Origin: Harmonia axyridis
Taxonomy: Eukaryota; Arthropoda; Insecta; Coleoptera; Coccinellidae
Assembly: GCF_914767665.1 (NCBI RefSeq)
Contig: NC_059508.1
Location: 5,580,001-5,644,000, forward strand
Direction: 5' to 3'
Length of the DNA stretch: 64,000 bases
The notes under the pieces are model-generated. The model saw only the letters and a program-made list of their open reading frames with translations. It did no database searches and was not told the DNA's origin. Position numbers and translations under genes: made by a program. This document shows positions 22,637 through 32,127 of the stretch, piece after piece (positions within the stretch are counted from its first letter, which is position 1; each line of letters starts with the position of its first letter).

Positions 22637-23527
22637 AACAAGTACCACCTGAAAATGGCTTCCCTAAGAAACTGATAGGAAAAATAGTGGAGAACTGCAC
22701 TTTCCTCTATTACAACACAGAACAGAAAACAAAAAAAGAAATAGACTTGAAAAAAGTGTTAGTACTACCATACATAAAGGGTGCTGAAGAAAAAATTGAA
22801 AACATCATGAAGAAATATGGAAACACAGTAGTCTTTAAAAGTGAAAACAAACTGAATACTATTTGTACAAAAATAAAATAAGAAACTGAAAAATGGGATC
22901 AGTCAAATCTAATTTTTTTTTTTTTAGTTTTCACTTGAGTGTAGAACACCATCTATCTCGATGCCCACATTATGGTGAACTTCGTCGTCGAATGGGACTA
23001 AACTAAAAGATAATCTAAGATACAATCTCATCTCGAAACCTCAAATCAAAGAAACCATTAAATTTCTAAAAGACTGTCAATTGTACAATCAAATTTGATT
23101 GATATCATTTTAGTTCAATGTTTCCTTTTTTGTAATGCCTAGAGGATAAGTATATTGTACCTTGTGTCAATGGCTTAGCTGCTGAAACACGTTAATTTAA
23201 ATAAAAAAAAATCTAGTTTATTCAATTCCCTGTAACCTGCAATCTTAAATATATTGGAACAACAAAGAAAAGTTGAAAAACAGAATTTCCGCACATAAAA
23301 GCACGATTAGGACGAATAAGGTAGAAAGTACGGCTTTAGCCGAATATGTTTTGAAACTTGGCCACGATATGGATTTTGAGGAAACTAGCATTCTATATAA
23401 GAAAAAAATAAAGAACAAAAGAGAAATTGCGGAAAATTTTTTTATAAAACGAGAAATAAACACAATGAATAGAATAACAGACAGTGCGAATTTCAGTTCA
23501 ATTTATTCCAGTATAGGTAATCAATGA
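22637..23527 (+). pseudogene. Penelope-like RT linker + GIY-YIG endonuclease (right arm)
   Basis: The plus strand reads PPENGFPKKLIGKIVEN from about 22645, then KKVLVLPYIKGAEEKIENIM and SENKLNTICTKIK, stopping at 22881. After the inserted tail, LVYSIPC at 23214 is followed by a frameshift near 23235, then KLGHDMDFEETSILY and a stop at 23527. It reaches about 80 bp further toward the 5' end than the left arm, so the two copies were truncated at different points. Confidence 0.8.
22905..23212 (+). mobile_element. Non-LTR 3' tail inserted in Penelope, right arm
   Basis: This is the equivalent of the left-arm insert. Plus strand VEHHLSRCPHYGELRRRMGL begins near 22940, now with stops, followed by an untranslated tail ending in a run of A and AATCTA. 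It carries the empty TA site for foldback D at about 23083. Confidence 0.65.
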
Positions 23528-23994
23528 TGAAAATAGACTAAATAGATAACCTTACATACAGCAACGAGTTATGATTGTTGATTTAAAACTGAGGGAAGAT
23601 GGATGATGGATTATCTAACGTTTTGCATCGAGAACACACATTTTTTCATCTGATATTTTCGTAAATTTTGTGACAAATTTGTTTGGCGAAAAGATTCCCC
23701 AAGAATATAATTGCATATATGTTTTCGCATCTAAGAGATCATGAATACAAATAAAAATAACGATGGTGCTTATTGTAGAAACACTTATTTCATAATGGTG
23801 AGAGAATTCTCTAGTTTCCTGTCTTGTGTTCTGTTGTTTGTGATAGTGTTCCAAAGTCTGATTTTTTGGTGTTTTTGAAGAGTATTTGAAATTGTATAGT
23901 ATTTATTGCAGGGTCTGCTTTTTTTGTGTTTTGAAGAGTATTTGAAATATTATAGTATATATTGTAAGATCTGAAGTAAGATATTTTTTTTTTA

Positions 23995-24040
23995 CTTGAG
24001 AATGGCTACAAACAATAGCCGAAACGTCGTCATTGCTGAA
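23995..24040 (+). other. Penelope 3' motif, hammerhead-like (right arm)
   Basis: Hairpin GGCTA (24004-24008) / TAGCC (24016-24020), then GAAAC (24021-24025) and GTC (24026-24028), matching the left-arm motif base for base. Confidence 0.35.
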
Positions 24041-24220
24041 TAAAAATAAAGTGAATTTGGTCACCTATACCCAATAACTCAATATATATCTAAATTCGCA
24101 GAAGTAGCAGTGCAGAATACAATAGTTTGAAAGGCTTCTGGATTCAGGAAGATACTGGATTGCAGAGGGTCGTAAATCCACTACAATCGAAGTAAAACAC
24201 GCATTAATGTTTATTCTGTA

Positions 24221-25730
24221 CAGGGTGGGCAAATAAGCGAGGTAAGCGGCTATATCTCAGGATCCACTCATCGTAGAGACTTGCGGTAAAAATTTTCATC
24301 ACTAAAGTGTACAAGAAAACACACTGGAAATTGTTTGAAGTTCATACCTCTACTGCTAGGGGGCGCAATAGCTATCGTCGAGTAGAAAAATGATTTTTAC
24401 TCGAAAATGTATCAAATGAATTTGAAAAAAAAATATTATCACTGTAATCCTTGGAAAATTCTCTATCTTTTTGAATTGTCACTTTCGATTTAACGACATC
24501 AAATAAGGCTAGGTGAAAGGGAGAAATCTGACTGATTGAAATGCCTGTATCTTTAGTTTGGCTCAACATTTTTGAGCAAATTAGATCTCGTCTGAAAGAT
24601 AATATCTTGTTGATTGAGGACAAAATATACTCATGATAAATTTGTTTTTGCTGCTGTCGATAGGGGGCGCTAAGTCAGAAGTTCATTGTTTTGTTCATTG
24701 TTCAATGATAGGATTTTTTTAACAGAAACAGAAATTCCATCAAAAGGCCGCAAAGCGATAGTTTCAGGCGTTCTGAAGTTATGGCCGAATGAAGATATTC
24801 TTGAACTGATGCACTGTGAAACACCAAATTGTGGCTTTAAGTTCTGAAAGAAACAGAAATCCCATCAAATTGTATGGAAAAACCAAAAGGTCGCAAAGCG
24901 ATAGCTCCAGGCGTTCTGGAGTTATGGCCGAAAGAAGACACAATTCAGTTTTTCAGTGAATCAGTTGGAGCATATCTTTTTTCGGCCATAACTCCTGAAC
25001 GCCTGAAGCTGTCGCTTTGCGACCTTTTGGTTTTTTCATACAAATTTGATGGGATTTCTGTTTCTGTCAGAACTTTAAGCCAAAATCTGGTTTTTCACAG
25101 TGCATCAGTTGAAGAATATCTTCTTTCGGCCATAACTTCAGAACGCCTGAAACTATCGCTTTGCGACTTTTAGGTTTTTTCATGCAAATTTGATGGAATT
25201 TCTGTTTCTGTTAAGAAAATCACATCATTACGTTTGAAATTTCGGAGTAAAATTAACAAAACAATGAACTTCTGACTTAGCGCCCCCTATCTAAAGCAGC
25301 AAAAACCAATTTATCATGAGTATATTTTGTCCTCAATCAACAAGATATTATCTTTCAGACGAGATCTAATTTGCTCAAAAATGTTGAGCCAAACTAAAGT
25401 TACAGGCATTTCAATCAGTCAGATTTCTCCCTTTCACCTACCCTTATTTGATGTCGTAAAATCGAAAGTGGCGATTCAAAAAGATAGAGAATTTTCCGAG
25501 GATTACAGTGATGATATTTTTTCTTCAAATTCATATAAAACATTTTCGAGTAAAATTCATTTTTCTACTCGACGATAGCTATTACGCCCCCTAGCGGTAG
25601 AGGTATGAACTTCAAAACAATTTCCAGTGTGTTTTCTCGTACACTTTAGTGATGAAAATTTTTACCGCAAGTCTCTACGATGAGTGGATCCTGAGATGTA
25701 GCCGCTTGCCTCGCTTATTTGCCCACCCTG
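24221..25730. mobile_element. TA-flanked foldback element, family B copy 2
   Basis: It has the same ends as 17617-18417, with TA at 24219-24220 and 25731-25732. It is fuller: arms of about 450 bp enclose 24677-25265, itself a nest of direct and inverted copies of a motif with GCAAAGCGATAG and TTATGGCCGAA. It sits at the mirror position of copy 1 in the palindrome. Confidence 0.9.
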
Positions 25731-26029
25731 TACAACACAAGGGTTATGATATGAATGAATACATTGCGAAAATCCGTACAGTTTATATAATTTTTGATAT
25801 ACTAACTCAGAGTTTTATCATGGGCTGTTCACCTAGAGGTTTCTTGAACGTAGTTCCTTCATAGTCGTTCACCTGAAATGAGCTAATTTGGCAAATGTAT
25901 TGTTCCAGAATGGCGGTAGGACATCCGGTTTTACATTGGCTTTCCTAATTTCCTGTAGTTTTCCATTAGATACATTCGCGATGGAATTTCGACCAAATAC
26001 CCCAATATGTTTTCATATGAATTGAACAA

Positions 26030-26403
26030 TATTATTTATCCGATACTATAGTTGCTGAATATTAATACGCATGTATCTTATCAAAACAAAAGTAAAAAAT
26101 CATTTATTCTCACAGTTACTTTAAGTTTCACTATTAAGAATGAGATTTATGATTATATTTATTCACAAAATTTGATCAATCACTCTTTCAATGCCAGTGC
26201 CAATTAATTAGACATCTTTCACAAAGTATAAAATTCACCAATTTTAATTAAATAACTGATTATAAATTCTACAGTTTGTTGTGGAGAGTATCAATTATAC
26301 TCTGCAAGACACGAATAAAAACCAGAAAATATTAACAAATTTTAGTAATTTTGATTTTAATCAATTTGTAAATTGTTAACTGAGTGGTAATGTATACTTT
26401 TAT
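26030..26403. repeat. Family-R repeat fragment
   Basis: ATTATTTATCCGATACTATAG through GTTAACTGAGTGGTAATG matches 45215-45590. It continues the R copy interrupted by the palindrome. The end of this stretch recurs at 27650-27745 beyond the next insertion. Confidence 0.65.
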
Positions 26404-26404
26404 A

Positions 26405-27632
26405 CAGGGTGTTTCATTAGTAAATATACTGTTATGGATCTCTTCAAATTGAATTTTGAAAATTTTGTAGAATAGATCCAAACCGATATGAATTTCTCCC
26501 CAATTCTACTATTTTCCTGAGAAGTTAGTGAAATTCCACTATTGAACTAAATGACGAGCGAGGCACTAAAATCTACGGATCTCGATTGAAAACTTTCTGC
26601 TCTTTGCGAGTATTTCCATCAAATTCCAATATTCCACTACACATGGTGTTGAATATCAGCTTATGAAAAGTCCCATATTTTTCTAAGACGGACCTAATTC
26701 TTTTTGATCAGTGTCAAAATTGATTAATTAATTAATGGAGTGAATTGTACCTTCCAAACATCAATCGAATATACTAGTTGGTTCAAAAGGAATTGAAAAT
26801 ATTGGTGAATTCATAAATCTCGGCTATGGGGTTGATTACACCTATCATATACAGGTTTGGAAAATTCACTCGGAACCATGGGATTTAGCGTACAAATCTC
26901 CAATTCGCTCTAGCTCCAGTGGAACAGTGGAAGCAATGTCATATCAAATAACGCGAACGGCTGCTGGCAGGCGTAGTGGGGATGTGTTGTTCTGGAGTTT
27001 TGACGGTCCGCGAACCGCGATCAGTAAACATTCGCACTCCAAACGTGGTGTGTAGGACGTCAGGCCGTATTGGTTTGATTCGAATGTTATTACGACAATT
27101 TTGTTGTGTGTATGCGAGGAATTCATTTGTCACAATAAATGCAACAAATAATTTTCTAAGTGTAAATCAAGTTATTTTTCGCCATAACTGGTTTGAAAAT
27201 GAAATAAATTCTACATAATAGAAAATTGAAGAACAAAAAAAACAAATTCTAAAAACTGAGAGATCGACAATTTTTTCTTGTAAACAGAACATAATTAATT
27301 TTCAAACCGATATGATCTAACGCAAAATCACATAGATTGCGACTGATTCCATCGTGCACGCAGGTCGAAAGACTTCAGACCCGAGCCGACTAACAGATCC
27401 CCCCACTACGCTTGCCAGCAGCTGTTTGCGATGACCAGATATTTATTTGATATGGCACCGCACTCATGTTTCGATTCTTCCACTGTTACATTGGAGCCAG
27501 AGCGACTTGGAGATTTGTACGCTAAATCCCATGGTTCCGAGTGAATTTTCCAAACCTGTATAGGGTTCTGAACTCTTCTACGGTAGCTCTATCTCAGGCT
27601 AACGTATGTACATTTATCAATGAAACACCTTG
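26405..27632. mobile_element. Degenerate TA foldback (family F) containing family E
   Basis: The left end CAGGGTGTTTCATTAGTAAA after TA (26403-26404) and the right end TTATCAATGAAACACCTTG are inverse over about 25-30 bp. The right terminus is mutated. The interior holds the better-preserved element at 26852. Direct copies of the R sequence AACTGAGTG(G/A)TAA flank it. Confidence 0.5.
26852..27558. mobile_element. TA-flanked foldback element, family E
   Basis: It begins CAGGTTTGGAAAATTCACTC, ends with the inverse, and has TA at 26850-26851 and 27559-27560. Arms of about 140 bp enclose about 420 bp. Short overlapping ORFs on both strands (26939-27218) have no recognisable product. Confidence 0.85.
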
Positions 27633-28689
27633 TCGAGAACATTATGCTCAGTTGTTTGAAAACCTGAAAATCTTAACAAATTCTGTAATTATGATTTTAA
27701 TCAATTTGACAATCGTTAACTGAGTGATAACGTATACTTCTATGGAGAAAATAATGGTTACTTGTATGAATTTATTTTTCAGAAATGGGCTGTGTATTAT
27801 AATATATATTCACCTTTTTCTTCAGGTGCATTCTTCATTACTGAAGGTTGGGGACAATTTCAGCAAACTCCTTCCTATTCAGAGTTTTTCTTGATAGGGT
27901 GGTTGTGTCCAACCCAGTCTATTCCCTGACATTTTTAAGCCACGAGCATTGGATGTGTCTTAAGCTACATTCACCAGTGAACATTAATATTCCTTCAGTT
28001 TGAATTTTCCTTCTCCCTTATCACAGTTCTGCAAATTATCTATAAATTAATCTCAAAAGGAGCCCTAAATTCCGATCTTTTCTACTTCTTTTGAATAACA
28101 ATAATGTGTTTCATGCGTACTATTTTGTTTAGCGTTTTTACAAGGGGTTCCTACATGCTAACACTTTTTTCAACATTTTCTTACATCTATCCCACAATTC
28201 AAAAAGTCAACATTTTCTTTCAAAATTTCTGGAAATTTTCCTTACTTCCCAAGACCTACGTCTATTATTTCCCGTGTTTCATCTGCATAAACCCTTTTAT
28301 TACTACTCTTTTATATAACGAACAAAATGGTTCTCTTTCGAAGGAGTTCTAGCAAAGTAAGAAGCTTCATGGTTATTGAATGATGAGAGGTACTCAAGTC
28401 GAGTTATTAGAAGATGAAAAATAAAACAGGAACTGGGTGAGTAATATTTGTCAATGTATATGAAAATGAATGTCGCACAATTTATATTTCACTACTCATC
28501 AAAGCGAGACATTGATTCGAAATCAACCGAGCTGAGAAAAAATGAAAAGAAAAAATCCTTAGCGAGGACCGATTGTAAAAAACCATTATCAGCTATAAAC
28601 CACTGGAAGAAGTTACTTTTAATTGAAATCAGTTATATATTCTAATTCCAACCACTATTATTCGGTTAATTTGGATTTGTAGTCAAATA

Positions 28690-29103
28690 CAGGGTGATTC
28701 ACCGGGATGGCCTATTAGAAGTTCATTGAAAACTAATCATGATTTTGAGCTGAAAAATTGCACATTGGGATTTGAGACAATGATCTTCCTCCTTAAAATA
28801 TTTTTAGATCTCTACAACTTATATACCGAAAACAGACTACTACTTCCCTATTTCAAATGACAAACCCATTATATTATTGCATCATTAGATAGGTTTTTTG
28901 ATGGCAATTTCGGCAATATGCCATACTTCGGGTAAAAACTCAACAGTTCATGAGTTATTGGAATTCTTATAAAAAATGGTGGCGATGAGGACTCAAACTT
29001 TTTGGAATATTTCAGCAGAAAAAGTTTCCGAAATTTTCTTTTTCTTTTTCGATTCTGCAAATACGTAGTATTATAAGACTGTTTGCGGCTTGGACCAAAA
29101 ATG
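28690..29103. mobile_element. Single-ended foldback fragment
   Basis: TA then CAGGGTGATTCACCGGGATG starts at 28690, a typical family terminus, but I see no inverse end. It is probably truncated by the next insertion at 29106. Confidence 0.4.
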
Positions 29104-29105
29104 TA

Positions 29106-29622
29106 CAGGGTGTTTATAAGAAGATCATGAACTTGGACAACTCAAATTCATCGAAACTCAAGATTTTCAAATAAGAGCCTATATTTTTTATTTTTTCAGT
29201 CCATTCTTCGTACAAAAATAGTTGGGATTACTTAAGCAAACCCTTCACCTAAGATAAATACTTTAAGAGTTATGGAGGAAGAAATTTAAATGGGGAAAAA
29301 TCCTGTGTGAATAACTATCTGTGACGGAAAACACAGAAAGAAACTAAAATTCGATGTTTGGATAACTAAATTTTACATTTCATAAATTTTAATTGATGTT
29401 TCGTTTGGATTGTTGAGAAATCCATAAATCAATACAATTTTCAATTACGAATAATTCATTACAATTCTTGATATGTAGAATTTAGTTATGGAAACATCGA
29501 AATTTAGTTTCTTTCTATGTTTTTCGGACGTCAAAGATTACTCCTCACAGTTATACCTAAATAGCGGTTTTTCCTCATTTAAAATTCTTCCTCCATAACT
29601 TCATTTTAGGTGAAGGGTTTGC
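29106..29622. mobile_element. Truncated TA foldback, family G
   Basis: It starts CAGGGTGTTTATAAGAAG after TA. Inverted arms are visible (AAGCAAACCCTTCACCTAA at 29233 and its inverse ending at 29622), but the outer 130 bp of the right arm is missing and family-R sequence follows directly. Confidence 0.7.
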
Positions 29623-30191
29623 TTTCTAAATTTTTGCCGCTTTTTCGAAATATTTTGGATATGGTTACAATATCTGAGGAGAATGGTGAATGGAAACGAA
29701 TCTTAATCAACACAAAATTTGGAAGATGAATGGTAATTTGATATATCAAAGCTGTTTATTTATTCGGTTTGTAGAAAATTATGTAGAAACTAAATGACTA
29801 AAATTTTATTGATTGATTGTCAACCATCCCTTCAAATTAAATTTTTCATATTTCTCATGAAGTAATTGATTTTTCCCCTCAAGGTAAGATATCAAAGGAT
29901 TCAGGAAGGGATAACTACCAGCAATTGATGAGTGTATGGGTTCCAGTTGAAGAGGATAAAGAACAAGAGTCATGAAAGAAGAAGAGGAATGGAGAAAGAG
30001 GAAAGGGAAAAAAATAGATACTACAATAGATACAGTTGTTTGAATTCATTTTCCAGAAGTTGGCTGTGTCTTATAATACATTCACCAGTCATCATTAATA
30101 TTCCTTCAATTTGAATATTCCTTCTCCCTTATCACAGTTCTTCGAATTATCTATGAATTCACCTCATTAAGAGCCCTCAATTTCAAGGATA

Positions 30192-31215
30192 CGTACCTTG
30201 ATTTAGATTTCAGCCATTATTAGTTTAATTTGAGTCAAATAATTTCAACAAAACTCCTTCTCAGGTTTATTTTATGATGAATTTTATAATTTCTTGGTTA
30301 GAAATCCGAGAAGGAGTTGTAAATTCAGGTTAACATTTTCTCTAATTCTGTGGTTATTCCGTTCATTCTTCCACATCTTGTAGAACAAAATCGTGCGAGA
30401 ATATATCAGAAACGCACAGTTTTCTTGGTTATATTTTATTATTCTATGTTGGTTCTCTGAACTTTCCGCCACGGCTTTATCTGTCAATTCATCAATTTGC
30501 CTTAAACAAATCAGTTCTATCAACCAACATTTTTCAATACAAAAATCACTAAATTATATTTATGGAAATATTTCATTAATTTCAATGAAAATGCAATGAA
30601 TTAGAGAAAATAATGTATAATACTCGTACAGAAGGTTCATTCTACCACTCGTTCATTCCAAAACTCGCCACTTCGTGGCTCGTTTTTGAATTTTGAACTC
30701 GTGGAAGAATATCAATGCCTTCTGCACTTGTATTATAAATAACTATTCTAATATCGTTGTTCATTTTCTCAAAGCACCTCATGTGGGATAGAAGCAACAG
30801 AAACCTCTCTTGGGATTGAAAAATATCAACAAATACTTCCTTGAGATACATAATTTGGAATAGTACGTACGTTAAATCACTTTAGTTCCTGAATCTGAAA
30901 GAATACTTGCGTAATACCTGGCGTTATCACATCAACTTCGCTGAATGGGGATTGGATTACTATAGCTTCCTGATAAGATATGGTGTTCAGAAGGCTGAGA
31001 ATTATTTACAGAAGAGGTTCCATCCTAATAGCAGAGTAATTCATTAAAAACCGATTTAAGTTAAGTTTTTATCTAAAAATTATTTTTTTAGAGTGAAAAT
31101 GATCGATCTTTGTATATTTAACTTATATTAAATTTGCAAAAACCTGGGTAGGAGTTTTGTTGCCAAATAAGCCAGACCACTCCTAGAAATTAGTCTTTAG
31201 AGTCTCATGGGCGAT
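30192..31215. repeat. Left arm of distant inverted pair
   Basis: It matches 36255-36990 in inverse: ATACGTACCTTG, AACTCCTTCTCAGGTTTAT, TACGTACGTTAAA, AACCTGGGTAGGAGTTTTGT. The left arm has about 410 bp extra (30335-30745), including a small palindrome at 30612-30742 (TATAATACTCGTACAGAAGG and its inverse). Confidence 0.75.
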
Positions 31216-31239
31216 TGTATGTAACGTTACAATCTTCTC

Positions 31240-32127
31240 TACTTCTTGTGCATAACAATAATGTGTTTCATGCGAACTATTTTGTTTAGCGTTTTCACGA
31301 GGGATTCCTACATTCTAACCTTAATGTTCTTTAAACATTTTTTTACATCTATCCCACAATTCTAAAAGTCAAAATTTTCTTTTATATTTCTGGAAACTTT
31401 CCTCACTTCAAAAGGTCTACTACTATTATTTCAGGTGCTTCATCTGCATAAACGCTTTCATATAACGAACAAAATGGTTCCTTTCGATGAAGTTCTAGCA
31501 ATGTAAGAAGCTTTATGGTTATTGAATGATGAGAGGTACTTAAGTTGAGTTATTCGATGAAAAGTAAAATACGAACTGGGTGAGTGATATTTGTCAGTGT
31601 AAATGAATGGTCGTGTTGATGTTTAAATCTTCTATGTTGAAACACTGAACTCATTCTAGAACAAAATAAAAATAAATGGCTCACAGTTTATATATATTAA
31701 TTTTGATTTGTGGTAAAATAAACCACCCTTGGGCATGCAATTTTTTCTAAATTTTTGCCGCTTTTCGAAATATTTTATGTATGGTTACAATATCTGAGGA
31801 GAATGGTGAGTGGAAAAGAATCTTAATTAACCCCAAATTTTAAAGATGAATGATAATTTAACATATTAAAGCTAGTTAACCTTCCCTTTAGATGAAATTT
31901 TTTATATTTCATATTAAGTATTTGTTTTTTTCTACTCAAGGTAAGATATCAAAGGAATCACCACCAGCAATTGAAGAGTGTATGGGGTCTAGTTGGAGAT
32001 GATATAGAACAAGAGTCGTGAAAGAAGAAGGGGAAAGGGAAGATAGAAATTAATAGTGAGTTTTTCATATTAGAATATTATTTATCCGATATTATAGTTG
32101 CTAAATTTTACTGCGTTTTGTCGTTCC
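31240..32127. repeat. Family-R repeat copy
   Basis: It runs in order from ATAATGTGTTTCATGCGAAC through TTTTTGCCGCTTTTCGAAAT (31754) and GTAAGATATCAAAGGAATC to TTATCCGATATTATAGTTGC. It leads without a break into the 205-bp tandem array at 32128. Confidence 0.65.

Larger units (their letters stand above)
20242..22648 (-). pseudogene. Penelope-like RT linker + GIY-YIG endonuclease (left arm)
   Basis: The 5' piece (22648 down to about 22435) reads KMLVLPYIKGAGEKIENIMK and then SENKLYTIYTKIKDK, the linker after the RT core in Penelope-like elements. The 3' piece (20578 down to 20242) reads LVYSIPCKTCDLKYIGTTK, then KLENRISAHKST and LKLGHDMDF, a GIY-YIG nuclease with its Cys pair and YIG. Between them lie a retrotransposon tail and foldback D. 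No RT catalytic domain is present because the element is 5'-truncated at the palindrome centre. Four residues or so are missing in NKAEHVLKLGH compared with the right arm. Confidence 0.8.
17300..26030. mobile_element. Large palindrome of two Penelope-like elements joined 5' to 5'
   Basis: The left arm (about 17300-22635) and right arm (about 22636-26030) are diverged reverse complements. Matching landmarks are: flank AGGTGAACAGCCCATGAT (17500) with its complement near 25830; B-family foldbacks at 17617 and 24221; the 3' motif with GGCTAC near 19800 and 24004; GIY-YIG coding at 20242-20578 and 23210-23527; and the RT-linker at 22440-22640 and 22740-22880. The centre has essentially no spacer. 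Head-to-head partial copies are a known integration form of Penelope-like elements. The arms differ by many substitutions and private insertions, so this is not a fold-back sequencing artefact. Both outer edges run into family R. Confidence 0.8.
27634..30190. repeat. Family-R repeat copy, interrupted by foldbacks
   Basis: TACATTCACCAGTGAACATT, TGTGTTTCATGCGTACTATT, the CCGAGCTGAG block (28530) and, after the inserts, TTTTTGCCGCTTTTTCGAAA (29626) and GGTAAGATATCAAAGGA occur in the order seen in other R copies (31240-32127, 37640-42035). No maintained ORF is visible. Confidence 0.65.

Noticed and set aside
17300..26030. Palindrome as an assembly or sequencing fold-back artefact
   Set aside because: The arms differ by many substitutions, different truncation points and private insertions (C, D, a B deletion).
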